Shown here: piece by piece, positions 1 to 8,457 of the stretch
How the letters are laid out: every line of letters begins with the position of its first letter
Position numbering within the stretch: the stretch's first letter is position 1
Assembly (NCBI RefSeq): GCF_026340255.1
Contig: NZ_JAPEPJ010000001.1
Span: forward strand, 1,667,001-1,731,000
Reading direction: 5' to 3'
DNA: 64,000 bases
DNA from: Streptomyces sp. NBC_01408
GTDB taxonomy: Bacteria; Actinomycetota; Actinomycetes; Streptomycetales; Streptomycetaceae
Translations under genes and position numbers: made by a program
Notes under the pieces: model-generated
Seen by the model: only the letters and a program-made list of their open reading frames with translations
What the model was told of the DNA's origin: nothing
Databases searched by the model: none

Positions 1-212
1 AGGCGTACACCGTGTTCTTGGTGGTGTCGGTCGGCAGGCAGTTGCCGTTGTCGCCGCTCAGGTGGACGTCGCGGAACTCGCCGCGGAGCGCGACCGAGAC
101 GTTGAGGTCGCGGATCTCGTGCCAGGAACCGTCGTTGCCCTTGCGGGTGACCTTGACGATGCGGTTCTCGGCCTTGCCGTACTGGTTCTGCGCCAGGACG
201 TGCTTGCTCATG
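1..212 (-). CDS. Urate oxidase (factor-independent urate hydroxylase), N-terminal part
   Basis: Cofactor-free oxidation of urate to 5-hydroxyisourate in purine catabolism, cytosolic. The 70 visible N-terminal residues begin MSKHVLAQNQYGKAENRI and contain the uricase-type strand KVTRKGNDGSWHEIRDLNVS followed by LRGEF and the TDTTKNTVYA segment, which holds the catalytic threonine/lysine region of this family. The start ATG is the complement of 210-212; a GAAGG-like site lies just upstream. The gene runs off the left edge, so about three quarters is missing. It lies downstream of an aminotransferase on the same strand, separated by 270 bases in which I see no gene. Confidence 0.93.
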
Positions 213-482
213 GTGTCTTCCTTCGGGTACTCGGGAACACGGAGTCCGGTTGTCTGGATCCCGTACGCCCGGCGTCCAGCGGTCGGCCCGCTCCCCGCCG
301 TTCGGCCCCGAAGGGCCGCCCCGGGACTGACGTGCATCCCGGTCCGTAGGTGCTTGGTGCTCGGCCCGCGGTGCATGCATCCGGGCCTGCACGGATTGCA
401 GCATGTATGCGGGGGGTTGACCACCGCACGGATCATCCGAACACCCGCACCCGCGGCTTGGGCGACTCCACAGATCCGCAGG

Positions 483-1832
483 TCAGAGCATGTGCGCATC
501 CGCGACCGAGAGGGCCCCGTCGAGGATCTCCAGACCCTTGGCGACGTCCTGCGGCGAGATGTTGCAGGCCGGTGCGACGTGGATGCGGTTCCCGGCGGTC
601 AGCGGCCACAGCCCGCCCTTCTTGCAGGCGGCCCCGAACTCCGCCATCGGCGCGTTGTCCGCCCCGGAGGCGTTGTACGGCACCAGCGGCTCACGCGTCC
701 GGCGGTCGCGTACGAGCTCCAGGGCCCAGAAGGTGCCCAGGCCCCGGACCTCCCCGACGGAGGGGTGCCGCTCGGCGAGCGCGCGCAGGCCGGGGCCGAG
801 GAGCTCCGCGCCCGTGCGGGCGGACTGCTCGACGATGCCCTCCTCCTCCATGACGTTGATGGTGGCGACGGCGGCCGCGCAGGCCAGTACGTGCCCGGAG
901 TACGTCAGCCCGCCCGGGTAGGGCCGGCGGGCGAAGGTCTGGGCGATGGCGGCCGAGATGGCCACCCCGCCGAGCGGCACGTAGCCGCTGGTCACGCCCT
1001 TGGCGAAGCAGATCAGGTCGGGGACGACGTCCCAGTGCTCGGAGGCGAACCACTTACCGGTGCGCCCGAAGCCGACCATGATCTCGTCGAGGACGAACAC
1101 GATGCCGAAGCGGTCGCAGAGCGCGCGCACACCGGCGAGGTAGCCGTCCGGGTGGACCAGGACGCCCGGGGCGCCGCCGACGGTCTCCAGGATGATCGCG
1201 GCGATGGACTGCGGGCCCTCGAAGACGATGGTTTCCTCGAGGTGGCGCAGGGCCCGCTCGCACTCCTCGGCCTCGGTGGCCGCGTAGAAGGGCGAGCGGT
1301 AGGCGAAGGGCCCCCAGAAGTGCACGACACCGGCGGTCGCGGTGTCGTTGCCGAAGCGGCGGGCGTCACCGGTCAGGTTGATCGCGGTGGAGGTGGCCCC
1401 GTGGTACGAGCGGTACGCGGACAGCACCTTCGGGCGGCCGGTGTGCAGCCGGGCCATGCGGACGGCGTTCTCCACGGCCTCGGCGCCCGCGTTGGTGAAG
1501 AAGATCTTGTCCAGGTCGCCCGGGGTCCGCTCGGCGATCAGCCGGGCCGCCTCGGAGCGGACGTCCACGGCGAAGCCGGGCGCGACGGTGCACAGCCGGG
1601 CCGCCTGCTCCTGGATGGCAGCGGTGACCTTGGGGTGCTGGTAGCCGATGTTCGTGTAGACGAGGGCGCTGGAGAAGTCGAGGTAGCGATGGCCCTGGTA
1701 GTCCCAGAAGTACGAGCCCTCGGCCCCGGCGACGGCGAGCGGGTCGATCAGCTCCTGCGCCGACCAGGAGTGGAAGACGTGCTTCCGGTCGGCGTCTTTC
1801 ACGGCGGCGAGGTCATCGGCTGCTGCGTTCAT
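483..1832 (-). CDS. Class III (omega-type) PLP aminotransferase
   Basis: 449-residue PLP-dependent fold-type I transaminase of the acetylornithine/omega-aminotransferase family. Visible features are the substrate/PLP region FTNAGAEAVENAVRMAR, YHGATSTAINLTG, the aspartate motif VFVLDEIMVGFGRTG and the Schiff-base lysine in FAKGVTSGY near residue 278. The open frame extends to 1994, but the upstream part is a proline/glycine-rich translation of tandem repeats, so I place the start at MNAAADD. It is transcribed toward urate oxidase. Its substrate cannot be read from sequence: beta-alanine/taurine-type amines are typical for the family, and a purine-catabolic role is only an inference from the neighbour. 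Ureidoglycine aminotransferases known to me are class V, so it is probably not one of those. Confidence 0.88.
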   Translation of the reverse strand: MNAAADDLAAVKDADRKHVFHSWSAQELIDPLAVAGAEGSYFWDYQGHRYLDFSSALVYTNIGYQHPKVTAAIQEQAARLCTVAPGFAVDVRSEAARLIAERTPGDLDKIFFTNAGAEAVENAVRMARLHTGRPKVLSAYRSYHGATSTAINLTGDARRFGNDTATAGVVHFWGPFAYRSPFYAATEAEECERALRHLEETIVFEGPQSIAAIILETVGGAPGVLVHPDGYLAGVRALCDRFGIVFVLDEIMVGFGRTGKWFASEHWDVVPDLICFAKGVTSGYVPLGGVAISAAIAQTFARRPYPGGLTYSGHVLACAAAVATINVMEEEGIVEQSARTGAELLGPGLRALAERHPSVGEVRGLGTFWALELVRDRRTREPLVPYNASGADNAPMAEFGAACKKGGLWPLTAGNRIHVAPACNISPQDVAKGLEILDGALSVADAHML

Positions 1833-1864
1833 GAAACGAGCGTAGTTGTCCAGGATGTGGACCC

Positions 1865-1950
1865 CGGGGCGGCTCCGCAGGGAACCTCGGGGCGGCTCCG
1901 CCGGGAACTCCGGGGCGCCTCCGCCGGCACTCCGGGGCGGCTTCCCGCGC
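1865..1950. repeat. 23-bp GC-rich tandem repeat, about 3.5 copies
   Basis: Copies begin at 1865, 1888, 1911 and 1933 with the pattern CGGGGCGGCTCCGCNGG followed by an AAC-TC tail. The third and fourth are degenerate. They lie in the divergent gap between the aminotransferase start and the ATPase gene, so they fall within either promoter region. Confidence 0.75.
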
Positions 1951-2051
1951 GAGGGGTCGCTGTCGGGCGATCCTGGAGCGACCGGTGATGACACGACCTA
2001 GGATTGGCTTCCTTTGACGGGGGTAAGCGCGGCGCGGAGACAGGAGGCCCT

Positions 2052-2495
2052 GTGACCGAGCAGACGCGGCGGCTGGTCCTGGGCGGTGCCACGGCCGGGG
2101 TCGTGAGCCGGTGCCGGGACTTCACCCGGCAGGCGCTGGCCGACTGGCAGTGGCAGGCGCGGCCCGAGGCCGTGGAGGACGTGCTCCTCCTGGTCTCCGA
2201 GGTGGTGACCAACGCCTGCCTGCACGCCGGCGGCCCGCGCGAGCTGATCCTGCGGCACACCCCGGAACGCCTGCGCGTCGAGGTCAGCGACGACAGCCCC
2301 GAGTCTCCGCGCCGTCGCCTGCCCGGCGACCGTGCGTTGCCGGGAGGGCACGGGCTGATCGTGCTGGAACGGCTCGCGCGGAACTGGGGCTCGGTGCCGT
2401 CCGGGGACGGGCGGCCCGGCAAGACGGTCTGGCTGGAGGTTCCGGCGCGGAGCCGGCGGCCGGACGGGGCTCGGGCGCGGGATCCGCTGCCGTAG
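2052..2495 (+). CDS. HATPase_c_2 ATP-binding regulatory protein (anti-sigma/RsbW-like)
   Basis: 147-residue GHKL-type ATPase of the small single-domain class abundant in Streptomyces, which act as anti-sigma factors or partners of anti-anti-sigma proteins. The N-box is EVVTNACLHAGG, G1 is VEVSDDSPE and G2 is GHGLIVLERLARNWG. The GTG at 2052 is preceded by AGGAGG at 2042-2047 and is preferred over the TTG at 2004. It converges on a SigB/F-type sigma gene and the two reading frames overlap by 212 bases, so an anti-sigma/sigma pairing is plausible but inferred. Opposite strands mean they are not co-transcribed. Confidence 0.85.
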   Translation: MTEQTRRLVLGGATAGVVSRCRDFTRQALADWQWQARPEAVEDVLLLVSEVVTNACLHAGGPRELILRHTPERLRVEVSDDSPESPRRRLPGDRALPGGHGLIVLERLARNWGSVPSGDGRPGKTVWLEVPARSRRPDGARARDPLP

Positions 2496-3354
2496 CCGTC
2501 CCCTCGGGGGCGGGTTCGTCCGGCGGTTCGCCGGCCGGTTCGCCCGCCGGTTCGTCGTCGTCGCTCAGCAGGCCCGTGCGCAGCCGTGCCAGGGTCCGGG
2601 TCAGCAGTCGCGACACGTGCATCTGGGACAGGCCCAGCCGGTCGCCTATCTCGGACTGCGTGAGCTCCTGCCCGAACCGCAGCGCGAGCAGGGTGCGCTC
2701 ACGGTCGGGGAGCCCGGCCAGTATCGGCTTGAGCGACTCCAGGCACTCGATCCGGTCGTACGCCGCCTCCTCCTCGCCGAGCGAGGGCTGTCCCGCGTAG
2801 GCGTCCCGGTCGCCGCCGTCCTCCTGCACCGGCGCGTCCAGGGAGCGCGCGGAGTACGCGTGCGCCGCCTTGCGGCCCTCCGCCAGCTCGGCGGGGGTGA
2901 CGTGCAGGTGCTCCGCCAGCTCGACGTCCGTGGGCGCGCGGCCGAGGTCCTGCTCCAGGGCGTCGTGCGCCTTGGCCGCGTCGATCCGCAGCTCCTGGAG
3001 CCGTCGCGGGACCTTGACGGCCCAGCTCGTGTCCCGGAAGAACCGCTTGATCTCGCCGCTGATCGTCGGCATCGCGAAGGAGGTGAACTCCACCCCGCGG
3101 TCCGGGTCGAACCGGTTGATGGCCTTGATCAGGCCGACCGTGCCGACCTGGACGATGTCCTCCATCGGCTCGCTCCGGCCACGGAACCGGCGGGCGGCGT
3201 ACTTCACGAGGCTGAGGTTCAGCTCGACGAGGGTGTTGCGGACGTACGAGTACTCGGCGCTGCCCTGCTCCAGCTCGGCCAGTCTCCGGAACAGGGACAC
3301 GGACAGGATCCTGGCCTCGTGGGTTGCGACGTCTGTGAGCTCTGTACGGTGCAT
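2284..3354 (-). CDS. SigB/SigF-type RNA polymerase sigma factor with long C-terminal tail
   Basis: Group 3 sigma factor, 356 residues. Region 2 (about 40-100) includes NRFDPDRGVEFTSFAMPTI and GEIKRFFRD. Region 3 follows with VPRRLQELRIDAAKAHD, and region 4 (about 205-260) has LPDRERTLLALRFGQELTQ and IGDRLGLSQMHVSRLL. The family normally ends near residue 265-290; here about 90 extra residues rich in Pro, Ala, Glu and Arg follow. These are read antisense through the end of the convergent ATPase gene, suggesting loss of the original stop. ATG 3354 has a GGAGGAG Shine-Dalgarno. Likely general or osmotic stress or developmental control. Confidence 0.9.
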   Translation of the reverse strand: MHRTELTDVATHEARILSVSLFRRLAELEQGSAEYSYVRNTLVELNLSLVKYAARRFRGRSEPMEDIVQVGTVGLIKAINRFDPDRGVEFTSFAMPTISGEIKRFFRDTSWAVKVPRRLQELRIDAAKAHDALEQDLGRAPTDVELAEHLHVTPAELAEGRKAAHAYSARSLDAPVQEDGGDRDAYAGQPSLGEEEAAYDRIECLESLKPILAGLPDRERTLLALRFGQELTQSEIGDRLGLSQMHVSRLLTRTLARLRTGLLSDDDEPAGEPAGEPPDEPAPEGTATAADPAPEPRPAAGSAPEPPARPSCRAARPRTAPSPSSARAVPARSARALPATHGRRAGDGAETRGCRR

Positions 3355-3447
3355 GGCCTGCGCTCCTCCGACCGTGGGGCCCCGGCGGTGCCGGAGTCGT
3401 CGTCGCGCTGTCTCAGGGGATATACCCGGGCCAAATACACGGTACCC

Positions 3448-4581
3448 CTACAAACCTCCAGGTCCGAGCCCGGTCAGCGCGTCCCCGTACAGGCGGAACA
3501 GCCGCGGGCCTCCGGCGGGGGCGGTTTCGCGGAGCCTGGCCCAGGCCCGGGCCGCGGCGGCCCGGGCCACTGTCCCCGGCCACGGCTGGGGCAGCAGTTC
3601 CGGCGGGAGCAGCGGGTCCGGAACCATCGCGTCGGACAGGGCGGCGGCGAGGGCGATGGCTTGAGCGGTTGCCGTTGCCCCTGCGGGGGGCTTGGCCGGG
3701 TTCGGGGCGCAGGGCGGTGTGGTTGCCCCTGCGGGGGCTTGGGCGTGGTCGGTGTGGGGCGGTGCCCCGCCGGAGGATCTCCTCGGCTCGCGCACGGAGG
3801 TTCCGCTACGGACGTGCGGCCCGGGTTGCGCGCTCGTCCTGCGGGGACCCTCCGGCGTGTCCCCACCCCACGGTTCGGCTGCGGAAGCCGCGAGGGCGCG
3901 CAGGGCCTCGTACCGGTCCGCGATTTCCGGGAGCGGCCACAGCCGGGCCGCCAGGGCCACCGGGTCGGTGATCCCGCCCACCGCGAGGTCCCGGGTGCTC
4001 AGGCAGGTCAGCGCCCGCTCCACCCCCAGCTCCGCCGCGCGGGCCCGTACGTACGGCCCGATCGCGTTCGGCGTGACGTACAGCCCGCCCTGCACCGGGG
4101 CCGCCCCGAGCCCGGTCAGCGCGTCCCGCAGGGCATCGCGAGCCGCCCGCGCGGACTCCGGGACGGCGAAGGCGAAGGCGTGCCAGACCCCGTCCCACGG
4201 CTCCAGGCCCCGGTCCTGCCGGTACGCGTGCCGTACGAACCCCACCTCGGGTACGAGCGCCGCCAGCTCCGGCCCCGCCCCGGCTACGGCCCCCGCCCCG
4301 GCGCCCGTACCCGTCAGCCGCAGTACGGACCGCCGCCCCCGCCCCTCCAGCCCGAACCGTCCCTCCGCCACCAGCCGCTTCACGCACAGCCGCACCTGCT
4401 GGTCGGTCATGCCGAGGAGCCCCGCGACCTCGTACAGCTCGGCCCCGTCCACCGTGCCGTCCTCCCGGACCAGCGCGTGCACGACCATCCGCGTGGGGAC
4501 CGCAGGCGCCGCCGGTCCCGCCCCCGCCGGGCTCGTCCCGTCCGCCGGTCCCGCGCCGTCCGCCGGGCTCGTGCCGCTCAT
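3448..4581 (-). CDS. PaaX-like transcriptional regulator
   Basis: 377 residues if translation begins at MSGTSPADG (ATG 4581). The N-terminal third is a winged helix (MVVHALVREDGTVDGAELYE, then GMTDQQVRLCVKRLVAEGRF). The middle has the PaaX core WHAFAFAVPESARAARDALR and GGLYVTPNAIGPYVRARAAE, and the C-terminus ends with a GPRLFRLYGDALTGLG-type segment. A proline/alanine-rich linker near the last quarter carries repeated PPAGAT units. PaaX represses phenylacetate catabolism, but no paa genes are visible here. The start overlaps the stop of the upstream GNAT gene by four bases (ATGA, 4578-4581), so they form an operon, and the operon diverges from a hydrolase. Target unknown. Confidence 0.86.
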   Translation of the reverse strand: MSGTSPADGAGPADGTSPAGAGPAAPAVPTRMVVHALVREDGTVDGAELYEVAGLLGMTDQQVRLCVKRLVAEGRFGLEGRGRRSVLRLTGTGAGAGAVAGAGPELAALVPEVGFVRHAYRQDRGLEPWDGVWHAFAFAVPESARAARDALRDALTGLGAAPVQGGLYVTPNAIGPYVRARAAELGVERALTCLSTRDLAVGGITDPVALAARLWPLPEIADRYEALRALAASAAEPWGGDTPEGPRRTSAQPGPHVRSGTSVREPRRSSGGAPPHTDHAQAPAGATTPPCAPNPAKPPAGATATAQAIALAAALSDAMVPDPLLPPELLPQPWPGTVARAAAARAWARLRETAPAGGPRLFRLYGDALTGLGPGGL

Positions 4582-5183
4582 CGCCGTACCGCCTTGTGCA
4601 TCGTCGTCACGGCCCCGAATCCCAGTACGTCCCGCAGCCACGGCGTCCGCCGTACCTTCACCGCCCGGAACCCGTGCCGTTCGTACAGGGCCCGCGCCCG
4701 CGGGTTGTCCGCGACCACGTCGAGCCGGATCCGCCGGCAGCCCTGCTCCACGGCGATCGCCTCGATCTCCCGCAGCAGCAGCCCGCCGATGCCCCGGCCC
4801 CGCTCGGCGGGGTCCACGGCGATGCCGTCCATGACCAGCTCGTCCCGGACCGGTGTCCGCTCCAGCAGCGCCAGCAGGAACACCCGGTACAGGCCCCTGA
4901 CCCGCCCGTACGCCGCCCTGACCGCGGCCGCGTCCCCGCCGACCAGGCCGCGCCCGGCGAGCTGGTAGCCCGCCACGCCCACGACCCGGCCGTCCGGGCC
5001 GCCGGACAGCGCGGTCACGGCCCGGTCCGCGTGCAGGTGCGAGGCGATGAACCGGCGCCCGGCCGCCGCGGGGCCGAGCGCTGCGCCCAGCTTGCCCCCG
5101 AAGGCCTCCCAGTACAGCTCGGCGACGCGCGCCCCGGCCCCTTCGGGCACTCCGCGTCGCAGCTCCACGCTCTCCGTCGTCAT
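4578..5183 (-). CDS. GNAT family N-acetyltransferase
   Basis: 201-residue acetyl-CoA-dependent acyltransferase. Motif A is visible as DGIAVDPAERGRGIGGLLLREI, with the typical R/Q-x-x-G-x-G/A pyrophosphate loop, followed by the motif B segment LDVVADNPRARALYERHGFRAV. The start is set at MTTESVELRRG (ATG 5183); the longer frame extends into the divergent promoter. It is the first gene of a two-gene operon with the PaaX-like regulator. The substrate cannot be predicted. Confidence 0.87.
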   Translation of the reverse strand: MTTESVELRRGVPEGAGARVAELYWEAFGGKLGAALGPAAAGRRFIASHLHADRAVTALSGGPDGRVVGVAGYQLAGRGLVGGDAAAVRAAYGRVRGLYRVFLLALLERTPVRDELVMDGIAVDPAERGRGIGGLLLREIEAIAVEQGCRRIRLDVVADNPRARALYERHGFRAVKVRRTPWLRDVLGFGAVTTMHKAVRR

Positions 5184-5198
5184 ACGCACAAGCTTAAT

Positions 5199-5229
5199 AC
5201 GTTCATGCAAGCTACGATCGTTTATGAAA
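5199..5229. promoter_or_regulatory. Divergent promoter with paired operator-like half-sites
   Basis: Two 12-base direct repeats, ACGTTCATGCAA (5199-5210) and TCGTTTATGAAA (5218-5229), match at 9 of 12 positions with centres 19 bases apart (about two helical turns). They sit in the 67-base gap between the GNAT-PaaX operon and the hydrolase, an unusually AT-rich spot. Binding by the adjacent PaaX-like protein is an inference. Confidence 0.45.
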
Positions 5230-5250
5230 CGAGCGAAATGGGAGCCCCTC

Positions 5251-6297
5251 ATGACCGAGCCCCACCGCAAGGCCCGCCGCCCCCTGCGCACCGCCCTCCT
5301 CCTCGCCCTCGCCACCGTGGTCCTGTCGGCCGCCGCCCTCACCGGCGTCGTCCTGTGGCAGCACGCCTACGACCTGCACGAGGAGCGGGTCACCGTCCCG
5401 GCCGCCGGCCGCGCCCTGCCCGGCGTGCTGGCCACCCCCGCCGGTAAGGGGCCCGGCCCCTTCCCGCTCGTGGTCTTCGTGCACGGGGACGGCGAGACCG
5501 ACGCCACCCACGACGGGTTCTACCGGCCCTACTGGGAGGCCTTCGCCCGCGCCGGATACGCCTCGCTCTCCCTCGACAAGCCCGCCGACTGGCTCGCCCA
5601 GTCCATGGACGACCGGGCCCGCGAGACCACCGACGCCATCGCCTGGGCCCGTACCCGGCCCGGGATCGACGCCGACCGGATCGGCCTGTGGGGTGCCAGC
5701 CAGGCCGGATGGGTGCTGCCCAAGGTGGTGGCGCAGGCCCCCGCGCCGGGCATCCGCTTCGTCATCGCGGTCGGCACCGCCGTGAACTGGCAGCGCCAGG
5801 GGGAGTACCACCTGCGCGCCGGACTCCGCGCGGCCGGGGCCGACGCCGACCGCACGGCGGCGGCCCTGCGCACCCGGGAGTCCACCCTGGCGCTGCTGCG
5901 GCGCGGGGCGTCGTACGAGGAGTACCGCGCGAGTCCGGGCGCCGACCCGGAACTCACCGCGGAGCGCTGGTCGTTCATCAGCCGGAACCACACCGCGGAC
6001 GCGACCGGGGACCTGCGGGCGATGCGGGCCGCGGGGGCCGTCCCGGTGCTGCTGATCTCGGGCGCCGACGACCTGAACGTCGACGGGGCGGAGACCGAGG
6101 CCGTCTACCGGGCCCTGCTCACGCCCGGGACCCTCACCGTCCGCCGCTATCCGGCCGCGACGCACGCCCTGCTCCGCACCCCCGTCGAGCGTTCCCCCTG
6201 GCGGCTGACCCTGACGGCCGTGTTCGCCCCGCGCGCCGTCTTCCCGCCGGGGCTCCTCGCCGACCAGCGGGACTTCCTCGAAGGCCTGCCGCGCTAG
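5251..6297 (+). CDS. Exported or membrane-anchored alpha/beta hydrolase
   Basis: 348-residue serine hydrolase. Residues 10-35 form one hydrophobic signal/anchor segment (LRTALLLALATVVLSAAAL). The oxyanion region is VVFVHGDGETDATHDG, the nucleophile elbow is GLWGASQAGW, and the acid/His region is LLISGADDLNVDGAE and TVRRYPAATHALLRTP. This is the dienelactone-hydrolase/peptidase S9-like arrangement. ATG 5251 is preceded by a GGGAG site; an in-frame ATG at 5224 is possible but lies inside the operator-like repeat. It diverges from the PaaX-like regulator and may be its target. Substrate unknown. Confidence 0.84.
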   Translation: MTEPHRKARRPLRTALLLALATVVLSAAALTGVVLWQHAYDLHEERVTVPAAGRALPGVLATPAGKGPGPFPLVVFVHGDGETDATHDGFYRPYWEAFARAGYASLSLDKPADWLAQSMDDRARETTDAIAWARTRPGIDADRIGLWGASQAGWVLPKVVAQAPAPGIRFVIAVGTAVNWQRQGEYHLRAGLRAAGADADRTAAALRTRESTLALLRRGASYEEYRASPGADPELTAERWSFISRNHTADATGDLRAMRAAGAVPVLLISGADDLNVDGAETEAVYRALLTPGTLTVRRYPAATHALLRTPVERSPWRLTLTAVFAPRAVFPPGLLADQRDFLEGLPR

Positions 6298-6314
6298 CGG
6301 AGGTCGAGGGAAGC

Positions 6315-6344
6315 GCGGGGAGCCCGGGATCCCGGGCTCCCCGC
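6315..6344. terminator. Bidirectional hairpin terminator
   Basis: Perfect 30-base palindrome built from GCGGGGAGCCCGGG and its complement around GATC, between the convergent hydrolase and MFS genes. Confidence 0.85.
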
Positions 6345-6348
6345 ACGG

Positions 6349-7812
6349 TCACGCGTACTTCTTCCGCGGCTGGCAGAGGGCCGGGATCATGGAGGCGGCC
6401 ATCAGGACGACCACCCACACATAGGTGTGCTGGAAGGCATCGGCCAGCGAGGGGGCCAGTTCGGCGCGGGCCGCCGCGTCCAGCCCCTGGGCAGCGGCCA
6501 GCCCGCCGTGCTCCGCCGCGGCCGTGGTCAGCAGCACCGACAGCAGCGCGGTACCGATCGATCCCGCGACCTGCGAGTTGATGTTGATCAGCGTGCTGGC
6601 GGCCGGCACCTGTGGCGGTGCGAAGCCGCGGGTCGCGCCGGTGACGGTCGGCATCATCGTCATCCCGACCCCCGCCCCGGCCACGGTCAGCGAGACGATC
6701 AGCCGCCAGTACGGGGCGTCCGGGCCGAGTTGGGCCGTGAACGTCCCGTAGCCGATGACCGCCAGGGTGACGCCGATCGGCACGATCCGCCCCGCCGGGA
6801 CCCGGTCCGTCAGACGGCTCGCGATCTGCAGGGTGATCCCGGTGGCGAGCACCTGGGGCACGCCCAGCAGCCCGGACATGGTCGCGCTCTCGCCCCGTAC
6901 GAGCTGGTAGTACATCGGCACCAGCATCAGGGCCCCGAAATACGCCCCGGCGAACAGCGCCATGGTGCCGATCCCCGCCGCGAAGGCCCGTACCCGCAGG
7001 AGGCGCAGGTCCAGCAGCGGGGCGGAGGCGGTGAGGGCCCGTACGACGAAGGCAACCACCAGCGCCGCGCCGCCGAGCGTGGGGACCAGCACCTTGGCCG
7101 AAGCGAAGTCACCGGACTCGCCGCCCGTGGCGAGACCGTAGATCAGCGCGGCCAGTCCCGGAGACAGCGTCAGCAGGCCGGTCACATCGAGCCGGTGGGA
7201 TGCCCGCACGGTGTCCCGGGGGAGGATCAGCACGGCCAGCACCACCGTCAGCACGCCGATCGGCACGTTGATGAGGAAGATCCAGCGCCAGGACGCCGCG
7301 TCGACCAGCCAGCCGCCGAGGACCGGGCCGACGAGCGGCCCGACCAGGACGGGGATGCCCAGCAGCCCCATCATCCGGCCCTTGTGCTCCGGCGCGGCGG
7401 CGTTGATCACTATGGCCATCCCCAGCGGGACGACCATGCCCCCGCCGAGCCCCTGCAGGACGCGGAAGAAGATCAGCGACTCGGTGCTCCAGGCAGCGCC
7501 GGCCAGGGCCGAACCGGCCGTGAACAGGCTGACGGAGACGATGTACAGGTGCTTGCTCCCGAACCTGCCCGCCGCCCAGGCGGTGAGCGGGATGACGGCG
7601 GCGAGGGCCAGCATGTAGCCCGTGGCCGTCCACTGGATGGTGGCGAGCGGGGAGTGGAAGTGCTGGGAGAGGCCGTCCAGCGCGACACCGAGGATGGTGG
7701 TGTCGAGGACGGTCATGAACGAGCCCGCGATCACCACCATGGTGATCGCGACGGCCGAGGAGCCGGGCCGCGCCGGGGCACCCGGCGGGGCGGGATCCTG
7801 CATCGTGGTCAT
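6349..7812 (-). CDS. MFS drug exporter, DHA2 (EmrB/QacA) family
   Basis: 487-residue proton-coupled multidrug antiporter of the 14-helix class. Diagnostic pieces are FMTVLDTTILGVALDGLS in helix 1 (motif D1), QWTATGYMLALAAVIPLT, the antiporter signature region GIPVLVGPLVGPVLGGWLV in helix 5, and WRWIFLINVPIG at the helix 6 boundary. ATG 7812 is immediately upstream of a short proline-rich cytoplasmic tail. It is downstream of, and on the same strand as, an FMN reductase gene 33 bases away, so co-transcription is likely. No TetR/MarR regulator is adjacent, and the substrate is unknown. Confidence 0.93.
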   Translation of the reverse strand: MTTMQDPAPPGAPARPGSSAVAITMVVIAGSFMTVLDTTILGVALDGLSQHFHSPLATIQWTATGYMLALAAVIPLTAWAAGRFGSKHLYIVSVSLFTAGSALAGAAWSTESLIFFRVLQGLGGGMVVPLGMAIVINAAAPEHKGRMMGLLGIPVLVGPLVGPVLGGWLVDAASWRWIFLINVPIGVLTVVLAVLILPRDTVRASHRLDVTGLLTLSPGLAALIYGLATGGESGDFASAKVLVPTLGGAALVVAFVVRALTASAPLLDLRLLRVRAFAAGIGTMALFAGAYFGALMLVPMYYQLVRGESATMSGLLGVPQVLATGITLQIASRLTDRVPAGRIVPIGVTLAVIGYGTFTAQLGPDAPYWRLIVSLTVAGAGVGMTMMPTVTGATRGFAPPQVPAASTLININSQVAGSIGTALLSVLLTTAAAEHGGLAAAQGLDAAARAELAPSLADAFQHTYVWVVVLMAASMIPALCQPRKKYA

Positions 7813-7845
7813 GTGCGTACGTCCTGTCGCGAGGGCCCGACCGGT

Positions 7846-8457
7846 CTAGACGCTGTACGGACGGGAGGTGCGGCCGTCGCGCAGGGTCTGGGACCACCAG
7901 GCGAGCTGGTCGAGCATGGTCTTGGCGGCACCGGTCGCGCCCTGCGCGTCGTGCGCCCGGCCGCCTTCGCCGAAGTGGTCCCAGGCGCCGTGGAAGCTGA
8001 CCCCGTCGCGCATCGGGGCGCAGTGCAGCTCGCCGAAGACCTGACGCAGGTGCTCGACCGAGCGCAGCCCGCCGCCGACGCCGCCGTAGGACACGAAGGC
8101 GACGGCCTTGGCCTTCCACTCGTCGCGGTGCAGGTCGATGAAGAGCTTCAGGTGCCCGGGGAAGCTGTGGTTGTACTCGGGGGTGATGACGACGAATCCG
8201 TCGGCGGCGCCCACCCGTGCGGACAGCTCGCTCAGCTCGGGGGTCGGGGCGGTGCGCCAACCCGGCTGTACGGCGGGCAGTTCCAGCCCGGCGACGTCGA
8301 TGACGTCGACCTCGAAGTCACCGTGCTGCTCCGCGAGCGGAACGAACCAGTCGCGGACGGTGGGTCCGAAGCGGCCCTCGCGGGTGGAGCCGACGATGAC
8401 GGCGATCCGCAGCTTCTGCGCGGTGGTCGCTGTGGCGGTCACAGAGTTGTTGTCCAT
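7846..8457 (-). CDS. NADPH-dependent FMN reductase
   Basis: 203-residue flavodoxin-fold reductase. The phosphate/FMN loop is VIVGSTREGRFGPTV near the N-terminus, and ITPEYNHSFPGHLKLFIDL supplies the second conserved flavin/NADPH loop. SYGGVGGGLRSVEHLRQV follows, as in azoreductase/FMN reductase relatives. The start is set at MDNNSVTATAT (ATG 8457); the upstream extension has no coding character. It is first in a probable two-gene unit with the MFS exporter. Confidence 0.88.
   Translation of the reverse strand: MDNNSVTATATTAQKLRIAVIVGSTREGRFGPTVRDWFVPLAEQHGDFEVDVIDVAGLELPAVQPGWRTAPTPELSELSARVGAADGFVVITPEYNHSFPGHLKLFIDLHRDEWKAKAVAFVSYGGVGGGLRSVEHLRQVFGELHCAPMRDGVSFHGAWDHFGEGGRAHDAQGATGAAKTMLDQLAWWSQTLRDGRTSRPYSV

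Noticed and set aside
12..1988. 658-codon plus-strand frame opposite the aminotransferase
   Set aside because: Antisense shadow of a well-supported aminotransferase.
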